Below are positions 14,940-27,000 of a stretch of DNA of 64,000 nt, in pieces. Positions within the stretch are counted from its first letter, which is position 1. Each line of letters starts with the position of its first letter. The DNA is from Setophaga petechia (Eukaryota; Chordata; Aves; Passeriformes; Parulidae), in assembly GCA_024362935.1 (NCBI GenBank), contig JANCRA010000030.1, positions 9,840,096-9,904,095 of the forward strand, in the 5' to 3' direction. Under the pieces are notes generated by a model, which searched no databases, was not told the DNA's origin, and saw nothing but the letters and a program-made list of their open reading frames with translations. Made by a program: the position numbers and the translations under genes.

Positions 14940-15032
14940 ATGGAAGGGCAGCACAACCATCCTCACCATCTAGGGGACCAGAACAACCCTCTGTGCAAGC
15001 TGCCAGGGCAGGAATTCCAGCATGATCCTCAG
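14940..15032 (+). CDS. NEK6: NEK6 coding exon 1 (residues 1-31, N-terminal tail)
   Basis: 31 codons, beginning [16 protein letters not shown] and ending HDPQ; donor is the consensus CAG|GTAAGT. Human NEK6 has the equivalent short, His/Pro-rich, disordered tail ending in DPQ, which is reported to help recruit partners. The exon probably starts at 14909 or 14912 after a pyrimidine-rich tract and CAG, giving about 30 nt of 5'UTR. The same reading frame stays open upstream to that acceptor, so an N-terminally extended isoform from another first exon is possible. Confidence 0.93.
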
Positions 15033-18000
15033 GTAAGTGTGGGTGTCTGATCCACCTCCCTCTGCCTTTTCTTACCTTCGTTCCATAAAGGTCTCCTGAT
15101 TTCTTAGCATTTAGCTGCTTTTGTCCCCCTCCTTTTGTTTTTAGTGCAGTTGTAGCAGTTTTAGGGAATATCCAGTTTGGGATTCTGCCAGACAGTCTCC
15201 TGAACCCACTTTTTGATTATAATAAGAGAAAGAGGAAATAGTTTGAATTTTGCTTAAAGCTAGTGTTTTTAAATCATCTTATGAAAACATACTGAGTTGG
15301 CTTTCTCATGTCTTTGATTCTTTGAAGAAAAGGCCAAAGTAAAATAGATTATTGTGTAAGTGAATAAATGTATTTTATCTCTCTTTATAGTAAGTGCTGG
15401 AGGAGTAATTACCAGATAAAAGAAAAAGCTCATTCTACATGGAACTGTAGGCTCCCTGTGAGTCTCTGGAACTCATCCTGTAATGTATTTTGTCCACACT
15501 ATAATGAAGTTTCACTGTAGCAGCTCCTCTCTCTTCCTGCCTTTCTGCAGAAGGGAGCTAAAACCAGGATTAACCCACAGTCTGTGTAGTCATGAAACTT
15601 GGATTTTGTCAATTCTGGCTGCTCGACTTTTCAGCCTGTGTTCTGTTGATCAGAGCAGTTCAGTTTGCCCCTGTGTTGTATCAAGGAATGAACCAAAAGC
15701 AGCATGGAAGGCTGTCAGAAAGGAGAGAATTGCAGCAGTGCTGGGATGTGGCTGTGGGGAGGGATGGGGTGAGCCCTGCTGTTCCCACTGCAGTGCAGGG
15801 GTGGGCAGGGTCCCCAAGCAGGGGTGAGCAGGGATGGTCAGGGGTCAGCAGGGTCCCTGGGCAGGGATGGTCAGGGGTCAGCAGGGTCCCCAAGCAGGGA
15901 TGATCAGGGGTCAGCAGGGTCCCTGGGCAGGGATGATCAGGGGTGGGCAGGGTCCCCAAGCAGGGGTGAGCAGGGATGATCAGGGTCCCTGAGCTGCAGA
16001 TCAATCCCACTTTCCCTGGGAAAGCTCTGCCAGTGCCCAGCACAGCCTCTGCTGAGGGGGAGTTTTGTGCACACAGTGAATGCACTGCTGGGAAAGTACC
16101 ATGGTGTGGAGCAAAGCCCCCTCTCCTAATGTAGCAATTTGTCATATTAAGTCATTTAATAATAATTGAATCCCCTTGATTAATCTCCTAGAATTAGCCA
16201 GTTGCATTTTGAGCAATTAGGGTTAATTACTGCCTCATTTGGCAGGATAGTGCCCCTGTAATTATTTCATGAACAAGATTAGGAAGTGTTCCTGTGCAGC
16301 AGATACATTCATGGCATCTTGGAGCACATGTTAGAATTTGTAATGACATAGTTAAGTGTAATTAGTAGCTAATAATCTGTGTTGTGCTGTGATGCTGATG
16401 CTGAGTGGGCTCATTTTGCTGTGTGGTCATTGTTCAGTGAAACCTCCCCTCAACTCTGGTAATGCCCAAGTTCTGTTAATGGAGGGCTCTGGTAAACTGT
16501 TCTGAGAATGGTCTAATTTGGAATTAGAATTGCAGGAACACTGCCTTTGGTTTTGCTGTCAAAATAACATAAAAAGACCTGAATAACAAAAATATACAGT
16601 CTACCAAGGAACTGGAAAAATGCATATAAAAAAGGTAGTGTTGAGAAGCCTTACATTGGTGGCTTGATAGGGTTGCTGATGACATATTTCTGTTTTCCCA
16701 TTTTTCAAGAATATATTCATATAAAATTTTTGAAATCTCTGATACTTTTTACCTGGAGAATCTGAACTTAAATCCTTTCTTTCTTCTGAAGAATCTGAGT
16801 AATGCAGACATGCTGTGTTCTGGTTTGTGGGAGGGAGGTTTGGGAAGATCAAATTGACCAAACTGGTCTTAGGAGAAATGTCATTAATGACAGAGATAAA
16901 AACTGAAGCAGAAAAAAGCAGAACATGAGTTTTTAGAGCCTTGGGTGAGGAGGGAGCTTTGTGTGGAGCAGCCTTCTCTTCCCTGCAGCCCCTTCATTCC
17001 AAACTTCTGTGCCAGCCCCAAAGTCCAGAGCAGCACGTGCTCCTCTCCAGAAGCTTCTCCTGGAATTGTGCTGCCTCCTAAAGCTGCTTTTTTGTCAGTT
17101 CTGACACAGGTGGTGTTTCTGCTTTACAGCTCATCAGTACAGAATGTGTCAGGCTTTTCTTTTCTGTCTTTAACTGCTGTAGTTTAGTTAATAAGAGGAA
17201 ACCTTTGAGTGATGCTGGATACTTTGAACTTATCTGTAATACAAACATTTTTTTAAATGTCCAATAAAATGACAGTTTTGGCTTTTGGCTCCCATACCTG
17301 CCCAGAAATACCCCAAGGAAGTTCATTAGCAAGAGGGAGAACATTTTCTAGTAATGTTCCAGAATGAAGGTGTTAATTATTTAAGTCTCCAGATTACTTA
17401 GTGTATAAACACTAAATAGCAGTAAGCAATAAAAGTTATTTAAGAGTAAATCAGTGATATAAAAATATAGAGTTGTAATTTTTCACTTAGTTTTCATACT
17501 AAATAAACACAGTAACTCACTTTTAAATAGCTCTTTTATATACTCACATTTTAGCAGCAGAGCTGTTAAGAGATTATTTCTATGGTAATTTTAATTTCTT
17601 TGTGAATGTCACCTTGTCCTACTATTTCCAAGCTGGTATTTCTCTCTTCCCTTGTGGTGTAGCAGTACAAATGTCTAGATAGGCCCAGAATATCTGGATA
17701 TCAGGGTAGATCCCAGTCATGCTGACAGGGATGCTGAAACTTTGAAACTTAAGCCAAGTTCTTCAGCAAACTTTAAATTCCAGGTAACAGGTCAGGTGAA
17801 GGATATTTCATGACTGTGTAGTCTCATTTTGAAGCTCAAATTGAAAAACCTGATGTATTCTTCAATAATTACTTGGCTACCTGTTTGAAGGATAATCCAT
17901 ATTTTAAAAGTTTCCTCATCTCTTGCAAGCTTAGAAGTTCCTTCTTTAATCAATCTGTTCTAATGTGTTCTCATAAATTCACCCTGGAATTTCAGCCTCA

Positions 18001-21000
18001 AAGTATGCAAAATTCTTTTCAGGTAGGCATTATTGAATGGAGGCAGGTGTATAATTTTGGACATCCTGAAGGGTTTGAATTACTGATGTTGGTAGTAAAT
18101 CATTGCTTCCAGTGTGTGCACGTTCTGCAGGAGGGGCTGGAGCTCCCCCAGTAGCACTGCAGATGTCTTCTAAAGGTGAAATTAGTTCCAGTAAATGTCA
18201 CTCAGATGAAGTATGCACTTTAGAAGCAAGGAAACCGTTCCTTTAAAATTAATGATGCATTGCAAATATCAGAAAAAACCTTATATGCAGCGTAAAGATA
18301 ATTAAAATTCAGGTCAGAAGTGTATGACTTAGTCGGGCTAAATTTTTTAATGAGATTTCAGAAAATTAATTGGGCGAGTATGTTTTTACTCTTCTAAAGA
18401 ATATTTCATTGCATGGCTCTACAGGAAGGATGCTTTTATTGGCATCTGAAGATTGGACTGGCTGACTTTTTAACTGTTGGTTAACTAATCCTAACAGTTT
18501 TTAGGTTGATTACAAATACTGTAAATGCCTGCAGCCCTTTGTGCAGGGCTGACTGGTGCCTGTTTTCCACATGCCAATCAGCAGTAAAACAGCTGACTTG
18601 ATTATTAATTACCACTGGCACTGTGGGTTTGTGTGTTGTGCAGTTAGCAGTGAGCAATCCCCTCCCTCAACCCTTGGGTCCCCTGTGCCTGGCTCTGCAC
18701 TGGGGCTGTGTTTGGGATATTTTGGTTTCACTCTCAGGCTGCTCCTTGGCCCTGAACAAGGGTTTAGAGGCTGCAGACACAGTTCTCTTGGGGCTGGTCA
18801 GGTTTGCCCTGGATCTTAAGCCATTACAAAGAGGTAAATATATTGGCCAAACACTAATTGTTCTGGAGATTGAAAGTCTTTCTACAGAAGAGTTCTTTCT
18901 TATTCTTCCCCATCCCAAACCACAAATTCTGGACAGCTACTCATGAAGAAAAATAAAACACAACAAATGTTCCAGGGTGTATAGGCATCCTACCTGCCTG
19001 TCCTTAGAAACCTTACAAATTGTGTTCTGCAGACAGTCCTGTAACACCTCAAAACTGGAGCTTAAAGCCCTGGCAGAATTCCTGCTGAGGCTCTGACAAG
19101 GGCTGCCCTTGCCTGCTTTTGCCAGCTTTGGAATTTCTGCTCTGGCACCAGTGGTTCCATCTCACAGAGCACATGTATGCTGGAGATGTCCAGAAGAGCT
19201 TGTTCTTGGAATGATCTCTGCATTTCTTCTTCAAAATGAATGGGTTTTTTATGTGCATGAGGAATTCTTTGGTGCTTTTTTTTCATGGAGTAGGAGAAGA
19301 ATGAGACTTCCTTGTGTGCATGAAGAGAACAGCCTTTGTCTGAAAACAAGTTCTTCCCAGACTGTGCCCATCCTACAGCTGCCCTGGGAGCAGAACTGTG
19401 CAAACAGCCCAGTTTTTGTAGTGTCCAGGACTGGGGTTCCTTTTGCTTGGTTGGTTTTCTCCTCCCCTTTCTTCTTTTCATTTAGTTTTTTTTTTTTTTT
19501 TTTTTTTAATTCAAGCTCCATTGTTGACCTTGACACCTGATCTGTAGAGGGAGGGGCTTGATTTCACTGCACTTATGGAAACCTGAGCCTAAATCTGTCC
19601 TAAAAATGAGAAAATGTATTTTTAATGGACAAGTTAGAAGATGACGGTGGTATCTTCCTACACACAATTGATATCTGTACATGAAAACTCTGAGGTTTGC
19701 AGAAATGAAGATCATGGGTTTGAATGGAACAACCCATGATCTTTTGGATTGGTTCTTTGCCAGCTTTCTGAAAACTGATGGTGGTTAGTTGTGGTAGGAT
19801 TAGAGAGCAGTGGAGAGCCCCGTGTGCAGAGTCCTGGATGAATAAATGAATAAATGAATAAATGTGTGCCAGGGCAGGGCTGTGGCTCTGGGGGTGCTCT
19901 GGGTGTCCTTCCTGCCAACCTTTGGCTGCAGCAGGAGGGGAAGGTGGCCTGGGATCAGAGGGAGCTTTCTGGTGCTCTTTGGGCTCACCTGAGGATGATT
20001 CCTGGTTTGTTCCATCATCAAACATCTCCTGCCCTCTCTGAAAGCTCCGTTACTTTAATTAGGTGTGATGGGTTGTGATAGGCCATGCAAATCTAGGTCA
20101 TTGCATATGTAAATGTGCAGCTGCAGTCCTGGAGGTGCCAGAACACATCAGCAGAGGTGTCCAGGCATGGGCAGCATCACCCCCAGCACCAGCAGGCTCC
20201 GGGGCTGTCCATGGCCCAGGGGCTGGGGCACATTCCCTTCACACTTGCCTGACGTTTGTTTATGCTCTCAAGTGCAGAAGTTGGTAGATATTTCTGGGCA
20301 CATGCTTGAAATGTTCATTTACACGTAAGCACTCTTGGTGTAAACACACACTTTAACAATTTAGGAAACGCGAGTGGGAACTGTCCTTGATTTCTTTCTG
20401 AAAAATGAAGTTTTGTAGTAGGTACCTCGTAAAACATTGTTAGAAGTGCTGCTTCTATTGTGAATGGTGACTGCAAGTTAGAAAAGCTTTTGCTCAGACT
20501 TTCTTACTGCTCAAGACCAGCTCAGGAGGCACATGGGCACGGTGAAGGAAATGCTGTGATGCCTTTCTGTTTTTAAATTAGGAAAAGTGTTTTGTGTGTT
20601 TATGTGCTGACACCTTTGCTTTGTGTGGGGAAGGTGGTTTGTGTGTACAGGTGAAGGAACTCAGCAGCTGGTGAGGGAACTGGCTGGGAAGCAGGGCTGG
20701 TCCTGGTGGGAGCCAGGCAGAGGGGACAGGTCCTGTGTGCAGGCTCTGCTCTGTGTCAGGCACACAGACCAGGGGCTGATGTTTGTTACACTGCCTGGGA
20801 TGAGCTCAGCCTTCCCATCCCCTGTGGGGGGTGTTGAGGAGTGGTTCTGTTTATCAGACCCCTGCAAAGGGAGGTTACAACCAGCTAGAACTAAGAAGGC
20901 AGCAGGGGCTGATTAATTGGAATTTTTGTCTGTTTCATCCTGTGTTGCCTTGCTCTGGTGATAATTCAGTAACTTGGAGGAGAACTTATGGAAACAATAA

Positions 21001-24000
21001 AGCAAAGCAATGGTGGCCTTCTGCCCTTGACCTGATAAGTGTAGGACACCTGTTCCCTCATCCCTGAGAGGATGCTCCCAGTTTATTGGATAGTGTACAC
21101 TGCCAAACTTGGAGACATGAATCCTTAGACTTGGATTTTGCTTTGGTTTTTGTTCTCTCTGTGAATGCAGCATAATTCCAAGCACAGCACAAGCACTGAG
21201 AGCTGACCCAAACTTTGGCAGCACTTAACAGCTGGTGACTTGTTCCAGAGTGCAGGGGAGACAGGAGGGTTCCCAAAGGGAGCCATGGCCTGAATGCTTG
21301 AAGGGAGCACGTGGAGAAATGACCTTCCTCTTTCTGTGGGACTCGCCTTCAGAAATAGCTGCAGGTCCTAACGCTGGGCTGAAAGCTTTTCCTGCATTTC
21401 AGATCTCAGTTCCAGCCCCCCTGCTGCCTTAGGAGACGGCAGTGGTGGCAGTGGTCATTCCTCACACCGAGCAGCCCCACCGGACCCTTGTGCTGGGCAG
21501 GGCTGGGCTGCAGGCCGGCCTCATCCCTGGGGAGCCCTTCCCCACCCCAGCCCGTGCTGGGAGCTTCTCTTTCTGTGGGATTTGGTGCAAACTCTGAAAT
21601 GGCTCCAGATGCTGAAACTCAAAAATGTTCTGCTTGGCACGTGTGTTAATTTGGAATAATTGATTTTGATAATTTCTTTTTCAAGCATTGTTTGGCAGCT
21701 GTGCCAGTGCCCGGGGAGCCGAGCGGGGCTCCCGGGAGCCCTGGGCTCCGTGGGGTCCCTCAGCCCTGGGCTCCGTGGGGTCCCTCAGCCCTGGGCTCCG
21801 TGGGGTCCCTCAGCCCTGGGCTCCGTGGGGTCCCTCAGCCCTGGGCTCCGTGGGGTCCCTCAGCCCTGGGGTCCCTGGGGTCCCTCAGCCCTGGGGTCCC
21901 TCAGCCCTGGGGTCCCTCAGCCCTGGGCTCGGTGGGGTCCCTGCTCCTCATCAGGCTGTGCCTCCCTCCCTGCCTGTTTACCTGGGCCTGCCGGGCTGCA
22001 TCTCCCCACTGACACAGGCAGGCAGAGCTGATGAGGGGCTGTGGAACGAGCCTGAGCAGTTGGGGATTAATTAGTTACTTACACGAAGGCAAGACTTTAA
22101 TTCCCTTTGCAAAGGAGTCGTTTGGCTTCCTGCAGCCTGCGTTGCTGCTCCACCTGCCCGGAGTTGGTGTGCTTGTGCTGGGATGTTCTCTGCTGCCAGG
22201 GCCAAGGCCGGGCCCTTGCCCACGAGAGGGGAGCAGGAGGGCCCGAGTGGCTCCCTGGGGTCCCTGACTGCCTTTCCTTTGACAGAGACATTTAACGTCG
22301 TACCCGTATCGCTGCACCTTGGCAGATTTTCAGATTGAGAAAAAGATCGGGCGAGGCCAGTTCAGCGAGGTGTACAGAGCCACGTGTCTGCTGGACAGGA
22401 AACCTGTGGCTCTGAAGAAGGTGCAGGTGAGCATTCGAGCACTCCCTGCTTTGGGGTGGGATGGGAACCATCCAGGCCTGGGGACCCGGGGGCTGCCAGC
22501 TGAGCCCTGCAGGGTCTGGGCCCTCATCCCCCCTCAGGACTGTCAGGACTGCACAGCACTGCTCCCATTTCATATTTATTTCAAATCTCACCTTTTACTT
22601 TGGGTTACTTTTACTAACAATCACCACATTGTTATTAAGGTGTGAGGCAGCAAGGGCCTGTGGCTGTGCTGGTGCCATGAGGAGCTGCCATCCCAGCACA
22701 GCTGAACCACAGGAACATGGAAGGGAAAAGGCTGGGGCTTGCTGGGGCAGCTGGAGAGGAATTTGTGAGAACTTGGATGTCAGAAGTGTAGATTTTTTTA
22801 AAGTTGGCTGAAAGTATTGGGCAGTATTCAGAACAGCATTTTGTTTGAAGAAATTTGCCTTTAATCCTTCAGCAAATCCTCCAAACTCCCATTTCCAGTC
22901 ATTTAGTGATCATTGCAGAATGATTAGTAATGCTCAAAGTTATTGTTAATTATTACAGAGAAATCAGTGGAAGCTGTATCTGTTTAAAAGAGAAAAGTAA
23001 ACATTTTGTCTTTTATTTACTATATGAAATTGATAGTAATTAAACCAGTGAAAATCACAGCAGCAAATTCACAAACTTGTATCTTTCTTTTTTGTGCTGG
23101 TTAGAATATTGCCTATGGGTTTAAAAATTAGTTTTACCCCAATGTTATCCCTGTGGTGGTTTCAAAATAAAGAAAACATTGATCTTTCTTTGATCTGGGG
23201 ATTGTGTGAATACTCATTACAGTAGAGGATGTACAGACTGGGGAAGGAAACACCAACTGTTTATTAAAGTATAAAGTACTTTTTTGTTGTTGTTTCATTT
23301 TTATCTTCTATGCTTTTGTGTTTGAAGATTTTTGAAATGATGGATGCCAAGGCAAGGCAAGATTGCATTAAAGAAATTGACCTCTTGAAGGTAAGAATTT
23401 TTATAATAACTTTTTTTTCTTTTTTTTCCTTTCTTGGGGTTTTCTTTTTTGTTTGTTTTGTTTTGTGGAAAAAAATTGTTCTCAGGCTGGCAAATAAAGC
23501 TTACACAGTAAAGGAGAAAGCAGTTTTGGCTGTGCATATCATGTATGTGTTTGTATAAATATCACATATGAAAAATGATAATTTAGATAAAGGTGCTGAA
23601 ACCAGAGTGTGTTTAAGTGATTAAAACAAGTAGTGATTTTGATGCCTTAGTAGCTTATTTTAAATTGTTGGTTAAAAACATAGATGTGTTGCACTTTAAA
23701 TACCTATTTTTAGTAAATGTAACAGACTGCAAAAGGCTAAAAAATTAGTTTAGCTAGTCAAATTTCATTCTAAAAGTATTAAATAATTACTTCTGTGCCT
23801 GTGATTTTGGGGATTTCTATTCAAATTCATGCAGTTGTAGGCTGAGTCTGTAGGCTGTAGGGAAGGATATGAGCCAGTTGCTCAATATTAGGGAGGAAAA
23901 TAATGCTGAGGTTTACATTCAGACAGAGGATCTGTGGTATTTTTGGGTTCTAGGTAAAAAAAAATTGAAGCATCAGTTGTGAATGTAAGAATGAGCTATA

Positions 24001-27000
24001 CTGAAATGAAAGAAAGGAATTAGTGAAAAAGCCAGCATAAATAATCAGATTCAGACACGTACAGTTTGTGTGGTTTTGTCCTCCTTCAAAGTTTTAGTTT
24101 AGTTTTGTTGTTCTTTTAAGGGGCAAAAGACCTTGAGTACTGTAACCAACATCTGGGGGTTTGTTTCCATTTAATGGGGAAAAAATTGGTTATTGCTTAA
24201 CAAGGCATCCTTCAGGACATTGCTTCTAAATGTTTTGCAAGTTTGCAATAGAAGGGGTTGTTTCACCCTGTTTGGGTGGAATTGCTCTTTGCCCAGGACA
24301 CCTCCAGGGTGCTGTGCTGTGGGAGATGCTGTTTCTGCCAGGATTTAGTCTGCAGCAGTTTGCCCAGGCTGTGCCCCACTGTGCAGATTTGGCTCACAGG
24401 AGGTGCTGGGGCTGCCCTGACCACGCTGTAACTGCTGCTCTTGCATTCCCTCCCTCTGCAGCAACTGAACCACCCCAACATCATCAAGTATTTGGATTCT
24501 TTCATTGAAGACAATGAGCTCAACATTGTCCTGGAGCTGGCTGATGCTGGGGATCTCTCTCAGATGATTAAGGTAAGGATGTGTCTGTCCTGGAGGTGCT
24601 GCAGGCTCCCAGCACTGGGCAGGCCTGAGGCAGTGGGGTGAGCACAGCTGGGTTAGAAACACTTTCTTCTCCTCTTGCAGTTCTGCACACCCGTGGGTTG
24701 GTTCCAGACCTGAACCCAGGTGGCTGCTGGCATTTGAAATGCCCCCAGCCATGCCCTGAGTTCCTGGTCAGTGCTGCAGAGGGAAGTGGCTGTGCTCTGG
24801 TGGGACACGTGTGTTATTGCAAGGTTGATTTACTCAGTCCATGATTGATGGGGACATTTAATTACTGTTGGGTTCACTGTTCACATCGCCTGTCTGCCAC
24901 TCTGAAGACATTCAAGGAAGTCTATTGACTTCCTTTGCAGTGGGGATTTGGGTTTGAGAAAATGTTTCAAGCACTTGTTCTTCTTTTATGTTGCTCTTAG
25001 GAATACTTGTATTGCTGCAAACCAGCTTTAGTTAAGCTGTTCCCACCTGCTTTTATATTTTCTTTGACATGTTAATCTTTAGACATACATCCCTTGTGAG
25101 AACAGATGTGTTATATCATGTTTGTTAGCACTCTCAACCTTCTCTCCATGTTTTACCTGGTTTTTGCCATCATTATTCTGTAATTATCATAAATGAATGT
25201 TTGGAAAGTTCTCCTCCTCCTTGTTGTCACAGTTAAAATATCTTATTAACAGATTTGTTTTCTTTGCCAGCAGAGCCATGAGGCACTAGGCCAAAGGCTG
25301 TCAAACAAGTTCCCCATTCAGTCCATAGTCAATGACTGAATTTCCAGGGTCCAGGAGAATTGCTGGGTCTGGCAGGAGAGCCCTGGTGTGGGCTGGAGCA
25401 GCAGTTGGCAGAGCCATCCTGGGGCAGCCCTGGAGCTCCAGTCCAGCCTCCCCCAAGGGGGCAGGGGGAGCTGGGGGGACTCTGCCTTGGGCCTCCCTCT
25501 TCCCTTGGGGCTCCTGCTCCCTTCTGCCCTTTCCCAGCATTTCCTGGGAAACTCGCAGCTCATCTCGGGCCTGCTGTGGTCAAAGATGGAAAAAGCCCAA
25601 GGACTGTGAGAGCAGAAGTCAGGGCTGTGTGGGGCCTTCCTGGGCTGTGCAGGGGTTCTGCTTGACTTTGCAATCTTGGCTTACAAAAGTTTTACCTACA
25701 GAATTGTAACATTTCATGATATGGAATATTTGTATTTTTTAGTCATCTCTAGTTTTTAGTTTAAAAACACTGACAGATATATTCATTTGCTTATCAGGGT
25801 TGGGTATTTAATTTTTTAAAATAACTTTGTGTCATTATAATAAGAGTTACATTTTCCAGAATATAACTGGTAGAGTCTTGGATTGGTGCCTTGCCCAGTT
25901 CTGGATTGTGCTGGCTCCCAGTGTCCACAGCTCTGTGTTCCCTCTGTATTTCAGATATGAAGAAGATGCATTTCTTTTTTTCAAGGTCATATAAATGAAG
26001 TTTTTCTGGTACAAATCTAGGAATTAAATTTTTAAAATTTCTAACAGAGGTAAAAACCCCCAAACCAAGCCCTAGAGCCAAGAGGGAACAAAAGCTGCCT
26101 CCTAAAGGCAGCTGCACTGCAGCAGGGGAGTTTCCCCACCAGCTCCTCCTTGTCACTCTCTCCCTCCCTGGGAGCTGGAGCTCCTGTGTGGATTTTTGGT
26201 GGAGCAGCAGTGCCAGCCCTGGCAAGGTGTGAGGGTGATAAAGCCAGGGCCTGTCTCTGTCATGCCCCGGTGCCTGCATTATTTATGAGGGATGTAGAGC
26301 TGCAGCAAAACCCACTGGAGAGTTGGGACTTCCTTGTAAATGTCAGGCGAACCTTATTGGACATGACATTTAGAAAATTATCACTTGTGGTCTTGCATAT
26401 CCACTCTTAAATATTTTAATGAGAATTAAATAATTTTATTGTGTATATAACACTTTCTCCCTCACCCTCTGTAATTCCTCTGTGCTCTCTCTCCAGTTTT
26501 GGGTTGAGACTGTTGCAATCTGTCAGATTTGCTGCCTGGGGAATTGCACAGTCGTGCCCCTTCACAGCTGATCTGCAAAAGAAAATTTGCCATTGCTTGA
26601 GTCAAACACGAACTGGTAACAGCATTTCACATAAAATAGGGAATGTGACAACGGCCATCAGATGTCAGTGCTGAGGGGGAAGGCGTGAGCTGCAGAAAGG
26701 GGCAGCAAGGCATTGCCTTCCTTTATTCCTGCTGCAGGGGGGAATTCTCACGGGCACCACACAAAGGAAGTGCAGCTGTGCTGAGGCAGGAGGGTGCAGG
26801 GTGCTCCCAGTGCCACCCTGTGTGGCAGGGTTTGCAGAGCAATGGGAAGCCTCGGGAAGTGTTGAAGGGTATTTTGTTAATGCTCTGGCTGCAGAGCTGG
26901 CTCAGGGAGAAGCCAGGGCCCAAGGATCTGAACCCTGCAGGGTTGGGATGCCTGGGTGCGGTGCCAGGACGGCTGGGGTGCCCCCTGCAAAGGGGGGTGA

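Larger units (their letters stand above)
15033..22285 (+). other. NEK6 intron 1 (after coding exon 1), 7.3 kb
   Basis: Holds two minisatellites (15785-15990, 21728-21945), an AATG/AATA microsatellite, a T run near 19485-19507, and three TAAT-rich blocks (about 16140-16400, 18280-18630, 20050-20110) that look regulatory. No coding sequence. Confidence 0.8.
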
